Under the pieces are notes generated by a model. That model had not been told where the DNA came from. It saw nothing but the letters and a program-made list of their open reading frames with translations, and did no database searches. Below are positions 15,855 through 23,310 of a stretch of DNA of 36,404 bases, in pieces (the first letter of the stretch is position 1; every line of letters begins with the position of its first letter). The DNA is from Eubacteriales Family XIII. Incertae Sedis bacterium (GTDB lineage: Bacteria > Bacillota > Clostridia > Peptostreptococcales > Anaerovoracaceae), in assembly GCA_031261345.1 (NCBI GenBank), contig JAISKC010000089.1:1-36404 (forward strand), read 5' to 3'. The translations under genes were made by a program, and so were the position numbers.

Positions 15855-16271
15855 ATGAACAGTGTTAACATTATTGGAAGACTTACGAAGGATCCGGAAG
15901 TAAAGAAGACGAGCGAGGGGCTCAGCATTTGCAGCTTCTCTCTCGCCGTCGATGATGCCTACTCAAAGGAGGACAGAGCGGACTTCATCAGGGTCTCCGT
16001 TTTCGGCAAACAGGCCGAGAACTGCAAGAAGTACCTGAGGAAGGGCTTCATGTCCGGCATACAGGGCAGAATCAGGACGCGCAGCTACTCTGATTCCGAA
16101 GGCGTCAAGCGCTATCCGGTTGAGGTGGTTGCGGACAGAGTCCAATTCCTGCAGTGGCCGGACAAGGGCACCGCGGCAACCGAAGCACCACAGGTAGCCG
16201 AAGCGGCTGAACCGGTAACACCTCAGGAATTACCGAATGAACCGCAGGGCGAGGCTGAAGAAGCCGCATAG
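15855..16271 (+). CDS. ssb: Single-stranded DNA-binding protein without acidic tip
   Basis: 138 residues, RBS AAGGAG just upstream, 13 bases after the preceding stop. The OB fold is clear: MNSVNIIGRLTKDPEVKKTS, FSLAVDD, ADFIRVSVFGKQAENCKKYL and VEVVADRVQFL. The C-terminal tail is Ala/Glu/Pro-rich and ends QGEAEEAA, so the conserved DDDIPF-like tip that recruits replication and repair proteins is missing. It is probably a secondary SSB paralogue. Its place behind two surface-protein genes is unusual; a terminator follows directly, so it appears to be the last gene of that operon. Confidence 0.9.
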   Translation: MNSVNIIGRLTKDPEVKKTSEGLSICSFSLAVDDAYSKEDRADFIRVSVFGKQAENCKKYLRKGFMSGIQGRIRTRSYSDSEGVKRYPVEVVADRVQFLQWPDKGTAATEAPQVAEAAEPVTPQELPNEPQGEAEEAA

Positions 16272-16277
16272 GCACAT

Positions 16278-16301
16278 GGGGGGGAGCAAGTCCCCCCTTT
16301 T
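16278..16301 (+). terminator. Terminator after ssb
   Basis: Seven G (16278-16284), loop AGCAAGT, six C (16292-16297) and TTTT. The 6-bp all-GC stem is strong. Here the G run is explained as a terminator arm, not a phase switch. Confidence 0.85.
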
Positions 16302-16361
16302 AGTTTCTTTGAAAATATGTTAAATTATATTCCAACACTCATACCACAAAAGGAGAAAGAA

Positions 16362-17375
16362 ATGAATTTAGCAGGAAGAAAACCAAACATCGCCATAGTC
16401 GGGGCAACGGGTCTCGTCGGCAGCACATTTATAAAAGTTCTGGAGGAAAGAAAGTTTCCTTATGAAAAAGCCTATCTCATGGCTTCGTCGAAGTCCGCTG
16501 GAAATACCGTGGCTTTTGATGGAAAGGACTATGTCATAGAAGAGCTCAACGAGCACTCATTTGACAAGGATATCGACATCGCATTGTTCAGTGCGGGCGG
16601 AGGAACGAGCGCGAAGTTTGCACCTATAGCTGCTGAGCACGGCGTCATAGTCGTTGACAATAGCAGCCAGTGGCGAATGGATCCAAATGTACCTCTCGTA
16701 GTGCCGGAAGTCAATCCCGATGCCGCGTTTGACAATAAAGGTATTATTGCAAACCCGAACTGCTCAACCATTCAGGCTGTCGTGCCGCTCAAGCCGCTCT
16801 ATGACAAGTATGGAATCAAGCGAATTGTCTATTCGACCTATCAGGCGGTCGCGGGCTCGGGCATCAAGGGTATAAGAGATCTTGAAGAGGGGCTCAAGGG
16901 AAACGACATCAACATTGCCTACCCACATCCGATTGCAAACAACTGTCTTCCTCATATCGATGTCTTCGAGGATAACGGCTACACGAAAGAAGAAATGAAG
17001 ATGATTAACGAAACCCACAAGATTCTTGGCGACGACAACATTGCGGTAACGGCGACGACCGTTCGCGTGCCGGTGTTCACTTCGCACAGTGAGTCGATCA
17101 ACGTGGAGTTTGAAGAGGACTTTTCCGATATTCAGGAGATCAAAGACCTCATCGGGAGTTTCCCCGGCATCATACTTAGGGATGATCCTGCGAACAATGT
17201 CTATCCGCTCGCGAGAGAGGCTACGGGCACGGACGAGGTCTATGTGGGTAGAATCCGGCGCGATTTTTCGGTCGGAAGCGGTATCAATTTCTGGTGCGTC
17301 GCCGACAATGTGAGAAAGGGTGCTGCAACCAATGCGATTCAGATAGCGGAGCTACTCATAAAGGGACAGAAATAA
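16362..17375 (+). CDS. asd: Aspartate-semialdehyde dehydrogenase
   Basis: 337 residues from ATG 16362, chosen because AAGGAG lies at 16350-16354; an in-frame ATG at 16317 would add 15 residues but has no RBS and overlaps the terminator region. It converts aspartyl phosphate to aspartate semialdehyde with NADPH, the branch point to lysine/diaminopimelate, threonine and methionine. The NADP-binding motif GATGLVGS is at 14-21, the catalytic Cys134 is in NPNCSTIQ, and the conserved YQAVAGSG and a late GRIRRD are present. The length fits the family. It lies 12 bases before dapB and is surely co-transcribed with it. Confidence 0.96.
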   Translation: MNLAGRKPNIAIVGATGLVGSTFIKVLEERKFPYEKAYLMASSKSAGNTVAFDGKDYVIEELNEHSFDKDIDIALFSAGGGTSAKFAPIAAEHGVIVVDNSSQWRMDPNVPLVVPEVNPDAAFDNKGIIANPNCSTIQAVVPLKPLYDKYGIKRIVYSTYQAVAGSGIKGIRDLEEGLKGNDINIAYPHPIANNCLPHIDVFEDNGYTKEEMKMINETHKILGDDNIAVTATTVRVPVFTSHSESINVEFEEDFSDIQEIKDLIGSFPGIILRDDPANNVYPLAREATGTDEVYVGRIRRDFSVGSGINFWCVADNVRKGAATNAIQIAELLIKGQK

Positions 17376-17387
17376 AGGGATAAAGTA

Positions 17388-18134
17388 ATGAACATTATCA
17401 TCAGCGGATATTACGGAAAGATGGGAACTGTCCTGCGGGAGCTGATTTCCGAGGACGAAGGACTCACGCTCGTAGGCGGCTTCGACATTGAGAGAGGCAC
17501 CGAAAATGGAATTCCCGTGGTGGCAAATCCATCGGAATTGAAGGTGAAAGCTGATGTGGTCATCGACTTTTCTCATTACACATACGTGCCCGCCGTCCTC
17601 AAGTATTCCGCAGACAGCGGCACGCCTGTCGTCATTTGCACGACGGCACTCGGCGAAAATGAGAAATCGCTCATGCGTGAGGCTTCGGCGAAGGTCGCTG
17701 TTTTCAACTCATCTAATATGTCCCTCGGTATCAATCTGCTCTCGAAGATGGCGGGGCTCGCAATGCCGTCGCTTGAGGAAAGTTTCAACGTGGAAATCGT
17801 AGAGAAACATCACGACAAAAAGAAGGATTCTCCGAGTGGGACGGCCCTCCTTCTGGCGGATGCAGTGAATGACGCCTGCAAAATCAAGAAGGATTATCTT
17901 TTCGGCAGGCACGGCAAGGCTGATGAGCCGAAGATAACGGATTTGGGCATTCATGCTGTTCGCGGTGGCACAATGCCCGGCGAGCACACGATTATTTTCG
18001 CCGGACCTGATGAGGTGATTGAGCTGAAACACACGGTCTACAGCCGAAAGGTATTTGGAGCCGGAGCGATTTCCGCGGCGAAGTACTTGGCAGGGAAGCC
18101 CGCCGGAATGTACTCGATGGCGGATATTATGTAA
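17388..18134 (+). CDS. dapB: 4-hydroxy-tetrahydrodipicolinate reductase
   Basis: 248 residues. The Rossmann start is MNIIISGYYGKMG, a slight variant of the usual GAxGRMG. The catalytic and substrate-binding stretch VEKHHDKKKDSPSGTAL is intact, as are ICTTALGE and the C-terminal FGAGAISAAKYLAGKPAGMYSM. It reduces the product of DapA in lysine and diaminopimelate synthesis, supplying the peptidoglycan crosslinking amino acid. It follows asd directly; dapA is not between them and must lie elsewhere. A terminator follows. Confidence 0.96.
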   Translation: MNIIISGYYGKMGTVLRELISEDEGLTLVGGFDIERGTENGIPVVANPSELKVKADVVIDFSHYTYVPAVLKYSADSGTPVVICTTALGENEKSLMREASAKVAVFNSSNMSLGINLLSKMAGLAMPSLEESFNVEIVEKHHDKKKDSPSGTALLLADAVNDACKIKKDYLFGRHGKADEPKITDLGIHAVRGGTMPGEHTIIFAGPDEVIELKHTVYSRKVFGAGAISAAKYLAGKPAGMYSMADIM

Positions 18135-18139
18135 GACAT

Positions 18140-18175
18140 AAAAAAAGACCGGTCCGTTTGGATCGGCCTTTTTTA
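18140..18175. terminator. Bidirectional terminator between dapB and the convergent surface gene
   Basis: AAAAAAGACCGGTCC (from about 18140) pairs with GGATCGGCCTTTTTT (to about 18175) around a short loop, with one mismatch and a G-T pair. A and T runs on both sides suit both strands. Confidence 0.8.
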
Positions 18176-18189
18176 ATGTAAAGCAGTAT

Positions 18190-19266
18190 TTAACTCGGTT
18201 TGTGTGCTTTGCGCTTTGCCTGAACGAAGATCAAAATTGCAATGGAAGACAGCAGGAGCGTCAAAAGTAATGCGGTCTGTGCATTATCGCCAGTCCTTGG
18301 CTGAGCAGTTTCAATCTGAGCAGGTGGGACATCTACAACCAATGCAAGCGGAGCAAAACCGACTTCAAAGGCGGCTTCAAATGTGTAATTTCCATTTGCA
18401 AACGTCTTCAGATAGTCCTCATGCAGGGTGATGATGGTCGAGCCGGAAGCTAAATCGTAGTTGCTTGGATCGATGATATTTCCGTTGAGTCTCAACTCGC
18501 TGAAACTTTCAAGCTGTGCATCGGCACCATCGACTTCGGCGGTAGCAGTTCCTGCGCCTTTCCATGTGCCAAAATCTGAGACGACCAAAATCTCGGGTTC
18601 GTCAGGTTCACCTATCCAGTTTACAGTAATGCTTTTGGGTTCGAGGCTATCAAGAAGGTCTACATAGGTATGATTTATTTTCGTATTCGGGAGCGTGAAT
18701 ACAAAATCAATTTTTGCAAGTAAATCTTTGATTTCAGGTGTCACATTAGAACTCTTCCAAAAGTCTATCTCGGCCTGAGGAATATCTGATGTCGAATTGA
18801 TGTTGACCTTGGAAAGACTACCTTCATTCGCAGCATTTGCTGCAATAGCTTTGTCAAGCCAATCAAAAATCTCCGCATCCAAATCACCGTCGATAGTCAA
18901 ATCCGTCAAGTATTCAGCCCATGACAGTAGCGCATCGTCATCGCCATCGGAACCGAACAGGAGTTCTCTAACGGTAAGCTTTTCGCCATTATTTTCCAAA
19001 CCTGACGTGGCGTCAAGATATTTTGAGTTGTAATCCAAAATTTGAAGAATGAAACGTTTGCCGGTTTGGAACATGATTGTTATCGGGTCGTCTACATTTG
19101 GGGGTACATATAGATAAGTGGGTACGTCATCCTCCTGAGCATAGGCCGGAGCAGCTGCCAGTGGCGTAAGAAGTGCTAAGAGCAGTGTCACGAGCAGTAT
19201 TACCACGATGCAGTTCGTCTTCGCGCTACTCTTTGATAGAGCGAGCATTGTGTTGTTTTCTTTCAT
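18190..19266 (-). CDS. Sortase-type surface protein with X2-like C-terminal domain
   Basis: 358 residues, with GGAGG just before the ATG on the minus strand. Signal peptide 1-43 (PAYA-QE). The middle part (about 44-225) is not recognised and is rich in acidic residues (LLFGSDGDDDALLSWAEYL). From about 230 an Ig-like X2-type domain appears: VVSDFGTWKGAG, SNYDLASGSTIITLHEDYLKTFANGNYTF. It ends with QPRTGDNAQ, a hydrophobic helix and KRKAHK, an LPXTG-like signal with PRTGD. The gene is divergent from the 19633 gene, whose product repeats the same X2-like fold; the shared 366-bp gap may regulate both. Confidence 0.8.
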   Translation of the reverse strand: MKENNTMLALSKSSAKTNCIVVILLVTLLLALLTPLAAAPAYAQEDDVPTYLYVPPNVDDPITIMFQTGKRFILQILDYNSKYLDATSGLENNGEKLTVRELLFGSDGDDDALLSWAEYLTDLTIDGDLDAEIFDWLDKAIAANAANEGSLSKVNINSTSDIPQAEIDFWKSSNVTPEIKDLLAKIDFVFTLPNTKINHTYVDLLDSLEPKSITVNWIGEPDEPEILVVSDFGTWKGAGTATAEVDGADAQLESFSELRLNGNIIDPSNYDLASGSTIITLHEDYLKTFANGNYTFEAAFEVGFAPLALVVDVPPAQIETAQPRTGDNAQTALLLTLLLSSIAILIFVQAKRKAHKPS

Positions 19267-19352
19267 GTCGAACCTCCGTTTGTATTTTTTTATCAGTAAA
19301 TATTAGTATATTTTTAATAATAGGCTAAAATAAGGGAAAATGCGATAGAAAC

Positions 19353-19390
19353 ATTGTAAAATCACAAATAATTTACAATAATTTTACAAT
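19353..19390. repeat. AT-rich inverted repeat in the divergent promoter region
   Basis: ATTGTAAAAT (19353-19362) and ATTTTACAAT (19381-19390) are exact inverted repeats, with an extra ATTTACAAT at 19371-19379. They lie between two divergent surface-protein genes and could be an operator for either. Confidence 0.5.
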
Positions 19391-19462
19391 AAGGGAAGGT
19401 GTTTACCATTATGGTTTAGTGATTCTCCTAAGTCATTGCGGAAACTCGAGTTTTCTCATAGC

Positions 19463-19491
19463 TTGACAAGGAAAATTATTGAGCGTATTGT
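19463..19491 (+). promoter_or_regulatory. Promoter of the 19633 surface-protein gene
   Basis: TTGACA (19463-19468) and TATTGT (19486-19491) are separated by 17 bases, giving a leader of about 135 bases that holds a short frame at 19602. The rest of the 19267-19569 gap is AT-rich; besides the inverted repeat I see only a fragment resembling the dispersed element (GTCATTGCGG near 19433). Confidence 0.5.
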
Positions 19492-19601
19492 TTTCACATT
19501 ATAGTAAGTACTAGGGAAAGACAATTTCGCAAATGGGGACGGTTTGCAACTCGTTTCAATACCTTTGTATTGAAGGACTCATTTAAGGAGGTTGTCTTAT
19601 T

Positions 19602-19652
19602 ATGTTACTTGAAAAATCCGCTGGAGGCTTTTATGAAAGTATATTCAAGTAG
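19602..19652 (+). CDS. Possible 16-residue leader peptide overlapping the next gene
   Basis: AAGGAGG (19585-19591) lies ten bases before ATG 19602, which opens a 16-codon frame (MLLEKSAGGFYESIFK) ending at TAG 19652. Its stop lies 20 bases inside the next gene, whose own RBS and start at 19633 are contained in it. It may couple or limit translation of the surface protein. Confidence 0.35.
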   Translation: MLLEKSAGGFYESIFK

Positions 19653-20574
19653 GGTTTTTAGAAAAATATCGAGATTGGCTGTGATTTGTGCGCTTTTGGT
19701 TTTCTGTGTTCCTACGACGGCAATGGCGTTGGATAATGAGCCGGAGGGCTCAGATGGTTATTTATGCCTTATCCCATTGGTAGTCATCAGCGATTTTGGC
19801 ACATATAGCGTTGACAGTGGTGATACATGTACGGCTGAACTCAATTATGCCGCGGACTGGTTTGTGGAGCTTTTGAATGCCGATGATGGAAGCGTGATTG
19901 ACAGTGCAAATTATACGATTTCAAAAAGCAAGGATGGAAACACACTTATCACTTTTAGTAATGAATACCTGAAAACGCTGCCTGTTGGAGAATATGCCTT
20001 TATAGCAAGCTATCGTGTCTATGATCAGACTGTGAAAGATAATCCGCTCTATGCGGACAATGACTCAGATCCCATCAGCCTAAAGGTGGCTATCCCTATA
20101 TTGCCAATTCATGATTTCGGCACGTTCACTGTTGGTGGTGATGGAAATTGTATCGCAGAGCTTGCGGCCTCACCAGTAAACTTTCAGGAACTGGTAAACA
20201 CCAGCGATGGAAGTGCAATCGACAGCTTATACTACACGGTTGCGGAAAGCGTAGAAGGCAACACGCTTATTTCTTTGAGTAATGAGTATTTGCAGACACT
20301 ATCACTTGGAGATTACAGCTTTACTGCAAGATATGGCGATGACATATTAGGTACCAGTGAAATCAAACCTGCAGAAGTCAGTTCTGGGCATCAAAGTCTT
20401 GACTCAGATCCTATCAGCCTAAAGGTGTCTGCGGCTACAGAAGAAGCAGCCGCCCAAACACCGAAAACCGGAGACAACACGTTTCCACTTTTTGCGCTGA
20501 CGCTCATCTGCGTTGCTTCATTAGTACTCGTTGCCTCGAGTGTGGCGATGAATAGACGCTGCAAGCTGAGGTGA
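19633..20574 (+). CDS. Small surface protein with two X2-like repeats
   Basis: 313 residues from ATG 19633, chosen because GGAGG (19623-19627) is correctly placed and a normal signal peptide follows (VFRKISRLAVICALLVFC, cut near TAMA-LD). An upstream in-frame TTG at 19570 would add an unlikely 21-residue extension. Two similar segments follow (about 40-140 and 145-245), each with V-I-x-DFGT, an Asn/Asp-rich middle, NTLI(T/S)(F/L)SNEYL and a Y-F-A ending. The same fold occurs in the divergent gene. It ends with TPKTGDNTF, a hydrophobic helix and RRCKLR. It is likely displayed on the wall or membrane; X2-like modules are linkers or binders in known proteins, so the role stays open. Confidence 0.8.
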   Translation: MKVYSSRVFRKISRLAVICALLVFCVPTTAMALDNEPEGSDGYLCLIPLVVISDFGTYSVDSGDTCTAELNYAADWFVELLNADDGSVIDSANYTISKSKDGNTLITFSNEYLKTLPVGEYAFIASYRVYDQTVKDNPLYADNDSDPISLKVAIPILPIHDFGTFTVGGDGNCIAELAASPVNFQELVNTSDGSAIDSLYYTVAESVEGNTLISLSNEYLQTLSLGDYSFTARYGDDILGTSEIKPAEVSSGHQSLDSDPISLKVSAATEEAAAQTPKTGDNTFPLFALTLICVASLVLVASSVAMNRRCKLR

Positions 20575-20607
20575 TTATTGTTTCAGCGGTCAAAATAACA
20601 GCATAAG

Positions 20608-20644
20608 AAAAGCGGTCTAGCATATAGCACAAGGCCGCTTTTTC
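20608..20644 (+). terminator. Terminator after the X2-like surface gene
   Basis: AAAAGCGGTCT (20608-20618) pairs with AGGCCGCTTTT (20632-20642) with one G-T pair, and T follows. The remaining gap to 20921 holds only G/T-rich sequence of no recognised function. Confidence 0.8.
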
Positions 20645-20921
20645 TATACCATTATTGCTACCGCAACATACAATTTTGGCTTGTTTCCCGTTTTGTTTGC
20701 AAAATTCACAAAAATGGGACCTGTTTTTGGTGAAAAGGCCGAATGAAACGGGATGGGGGAATGAATGGGGAGAATTTGTGTGGGTTACTCGAGATTTCCC
20801 ATTACTTTTGGGTTGGTGGTGGAGAGTAGGTTTGGGTGATGGGATGCGGGTTTGTTGACAGGGTTTGTGAACCGTGTTTGAATGGTTATAGTGTTTTGAG
20901 TGAAACGTAACGAGGTGAATT

Positions 20922-21863
20922 ATGACTGACAAAATATATGATGTAATAATAATAGGCGGAGGTCCGGCAGGTCTGTCTTCGGCAATATACGCGTGTCGGG
21001 CAAATCTCAGCACGCTTATCATCGAAAAAGCGGCATTTGGCGGCAATATATTCCAGACTTCCGAAATAGCGAATTATCCAGGCGGTATCTCCGGCGAAAC
21101 CGGTGCGGAATTTTCAGCCAGACTGGAATCCCACGCGGACAGCTTCGGCGTCGAAAAGATTCAGAGCGAGGTGACGACGATGGATCTGTTCGGCGATGTC
21201 AAAGAAATAGTCTGCGGCGGCAATTCTTACAAGGGGAGGGCTGTGATAGTAGCGACGGGCTGCGTCCCAACCCAGCTCGGTGTCAAGGGCGAAAATGAAT
21301 ATATCGGCCTCGGCGTGTCTTACTGCGCCATCTGCGACGGACCGTTTTTCTCAAACCTCGATGTCTTTGTCGTGGGCGGCGGCGACTCGGCTGTCGAGGA
21401 GGCGATGTTTCTCGCGAAGTTTGCAAGAAAAGTTACTATTATACACAGGAGGAGTGAGTTCAGGGCGGCGAAGAGTATCGTGGAGCACGCAGCAAAGGTC
21501 CCGAATATAGAGTTCAAAACCGGAACGGTCGTGAGGGAACTCTCTGGCGACGGACTCCTGCAAAAGATCACCCTTGAGGAGGTGGAGACCGGCAAGGAGA
21601 CCACCATAGAGGCGGCGGCAGGAGAAAACTTCGGCTTTTTCGTCTTCGTAGGCATGAAACCACAGACGGAATTATTCACAGGAATTATCGAAATGGACGA
21701 GAGGCAATATATCATTACCGATGAAAATATGCACACGAACATCTCGGGCGTATTTGCGGCAGGAGATGTGAGGAGAAAGCGGCTGAGGCAGGTCGTTACG
21801 GCCACGGCAGACGGCGCGATTGCAGCAATCGAGGCGGAGGTCTACATTCAGGACAACCTATAG
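20922..21863 (+). CDS. trxB: Thioredoxin reductase
   Basis: 313 residues with GAGGTG before the ATG. FAD-binding GGGPAGLSSAIYA near the start, redox pair Cys135-Ala-Ile-Cys138 in SYCAICDG (the more common form is CATC), NADPH-binding GGGDSAVEEA at about 150, HRRSEFRA, and the C-terminal FAD motif GVFAAGDVRRKRLRQVVTA. The length is typical. It transfers electrons from NADPH to thioredoxin for disulfide reduction and oxidative defence. There is no thioredoxin gene beside it; it appears to be transcribed alone. Confidence 0.96.
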   Translation: MTDKIYDVIIIGGGPAGLSSAIYACRANLSTLIIEKAAFGGNIFQTSEIANYPGGISGETGAEFSARLESHADSFGVEKIQSEVTTMDLFGDVKEIVCGGNSYKGRAVIVATGCVPTQLGVKGENEYIGLGVSYCAICDGPFFSNLDVFVVGGGDSAVEEAMFLAKFARKVTIIHRRSEFRAAKSIVEHAAKVPNIEFKTGTVVRELSGDGLLQKITLEEVETGKETTIEAAAGENFGFFVFVGMKPQTELFTGIIEMDERQYIITDENMHTNISGVFAAGDVRRKRLRQVVTATADGAIAAIEAEVYIQDNL

Positions 21864-21877
21864 AATTTCAATAATAA

Positions 21878-21907
21878 TTGCAGTCAATGGAGGTGCTGGG
21901 TTATAAT
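21878..21907 (+). promoter_or_regulatory. Promoter of the DUF47 gene
   Basis: TTGCAG (21878-21883) and TATAAT (21902-21907) with an 18-base gap, then AGGGAGG at 21921-21927 before ATG 21934. Confidence 0.65.
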
Positions 21908-21933
21908 ATCTCTATATGTAAGGGAGGCATAAA

Positions 21934-22560
21934 ATGGCAGGAAATAAGAAAGAACGTTATTACGACAGTTTCGTTGAGATGAGCAGTTTCTCGTGCGATG
22001 CGGCACTTTACCTCAAGGAGATACTCGAGGATTACAATCCGGACGAGCTCGACGCCCATATTGAGAAGATGCATTCCATCGAGCACGACGGAGATGTGTC
22101 GCGGCACACGATGACGAAGCTGCTCGCGAAGGAGTTCATCACCCCTATCGAGCGCGAGGATATCATGGCTCTGGCGGAGCAGATAGACCAAGTTACGGAC
22201 AAGATTGAGGACGTGCTCCTCCGGCTCTACATGTTCGACGTTCGGGAGATAAGGACGGACGCGATAATGATTGCCGACGTCATCGTTACCTGCACGGAGG
22301 CCATGAGAGATGCTCTTACAGAGTTTCACAATTTCAAGAAATCCAGAACTCTTGCGGACAAGATCATCGAGATCAATCGGCTCGAAGAGGAGGGCGACAG
22401 AATGTATCAGTCGGCCGTCAGAAACGCCTTTACTGATGGAAATCTCGACGCAAAAACCATGTTTTCGTGGAACACGGTGTATGACTACATGGAGGACGTG
22501 TGCGATGCGACCGAGGACGTGGCCGATGTTATCGAAGGCGTCATCATGAAGAATACCTAA
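21934..22560 (+). CDS. DUF47 family PhoU-like protein
   Basis: 208 residues, all helical, typical of the DUF47/PhoU-related family. Visible are the acidic helices EMSSFSCDAALYLKEILEDY, HSIEHDGDVSRHTM, FITPIEREDIMALAEQID and VYDYMEDVCDATEDVADVIEGV, the E/D-x-x-x-D clusters that bind metals in PhoU proteins. Family members usually sit beside a PiT-type phosphate transporter and regulate it. No transporter gene lies next to it here, so the partner must be elsewhere. It has its own promoter, and rdgB starts seven bases after its stop. Confidence 0.9.
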   Translation: MAGNKKERYYDSFVEMSSFSCDAALYLKEILEDYNPDELDAHIEKMHSIEHDGDVSRHTMTKLLAKEFITPIEREDIMALAEQIDQVTDKIEDVLLRLYMFDVREIRTDAIMIADVIVTCTEAMRDALTEFHNFKKSRTLADKIIEINRLEEEGDRMYQSAVRNAFTDGNLDAKTMFSWNTVYDYMEDVCDATEDVADVIEGVIMKNT

Positions 22561-22566
22561 ACAAAT

Positions 22567-23190
22567 ATGGAAGCTCCAAGAACGATCATTGCGGCTACGA
22601 CGAATGCTCACAAGATAATCGAGATCGATGCGATAACGAGAGAATTTGGCTGGCATGTGATTTCGAGGAAGGATGCCGGTATTCCCGATTTTGAGGTGGA
22701 GGAAGACGGGCTGACTTTCGAGGAGAATTCTCTGCTCAAGGCGCAGTCGATTTTCAGCTATACGGGGAGGCCGACCATTGCGGATGATTCAGGGCTCGCC
22801 GTTGATGCGCTCGATGGTGCCCCCGGCGTTTTTTCGGCGAGATTTGCTGGAGAGGACGCCACCGATGCGGACAACAACGCGAAACTGCTGAGGCTTCTTG
22901 AAAACGTAGAGACAGAGCGGAGGACGGCAAGATACGTCGCAGTAATAACGCTGATAATGCCGGACAGAGCCCCTATTGTCTGCCGAGGTGAAATCGAAGG
23001 GCACATAGCCTTAAAGGAGACCGGAACAAACGGTTTCGGCTACGACCCCATGTTCATTCCGAACGGCTATGAAGAAAGTTTTGGAGTTTTGCCAGAGGAG
23101 CTGAAGAACAAGCTGAGTCACAGATACAATGCGCTTCTGAAGCTGAAGAAGGAGCTGGCGAAGGTGGATTGCGGGTCAGGCCCGCAATGA
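22567..23190 (+). CDS. rdgB: XTP/dITP diphosphatase (non-canonical purine NTP pyrophosphatase)
   Basis: 207 residues. Family motifs: TIIAATTNAHKIIEI (usually ATxNxxK), FEENSLLKA, ADDSGLAVDALDGAPGVFSARFAG, TNGFGYDPMFIP and the C-terminal LSHRYNALLKL. It hydrolyses ITP, dITP and XTP to keep deaminated purines out of DNA and RNA. There is no strong RBS, so translation is probably coupled to the DUF47 gene. The last residues, VDCGSGPQ, and the TGA stop are encoded by a copy of the dispersed palindrome (23166-23192), so the original C-terminus has been replaced or extended; the conserved core is complete and should stay active. Confidence 0.95.
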   Translation: MEAPRTIIAATTNAHKIIEIDAITREFGWHVISRKDAGIPDFEVEEDGLTFEENSLLKAQSIFSYTGRPTIADDSGLAVDALDGAPGVFSARFAGEDATDADNNAKLLRLLENVETERRTARYVAVITLIMPDRAPIVCRGEIEGHIALKETGTNGFGYDPMFIPNGYEESFGVLPEELKNKLSHRYNALLKLKKELAKVDCGSGPQ

Positions 23191-23275
23191 CAGTGGTGGA
23201 TTGCCGCGCTACGCTCGCAATGACGGCAATGACGGCGAAGGTGGATTTGGATTGCGGGTCAGGCCCGCAATGACA
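23166..23275. repeat. Cluster of three dispersed palindromic elements
   Basis: Copies lie at 23166-23192 and 23249-23275 (GGATTGCGGGTCAGGCCCGC, then AATGACA) and at 23198-23224 (GGATTGCCGCGCTACGCTCG, then CAATGAC). Short GGCAATGACGG pieces lie between and after them. Each full copy is an imperfect hairpin. The first overlaps the end of rdgB. Confidence 0.9.
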
Positions 23276-23310
23276 GGATTGACGGCAATGACGGCATATG
23301 ATGGAGTATT

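Noticed and set aside
16278-16284. Run of seven G as another phase switch
   Set aside because: It is one arm of the ssb terminator, outside any coding frame.
20504-21046. 180-codon minus-strand frame between two genes
   Set aside because: It overlaps the end of a surface-protein gene, a terminator and the start of trxB; composition is not protein-like.
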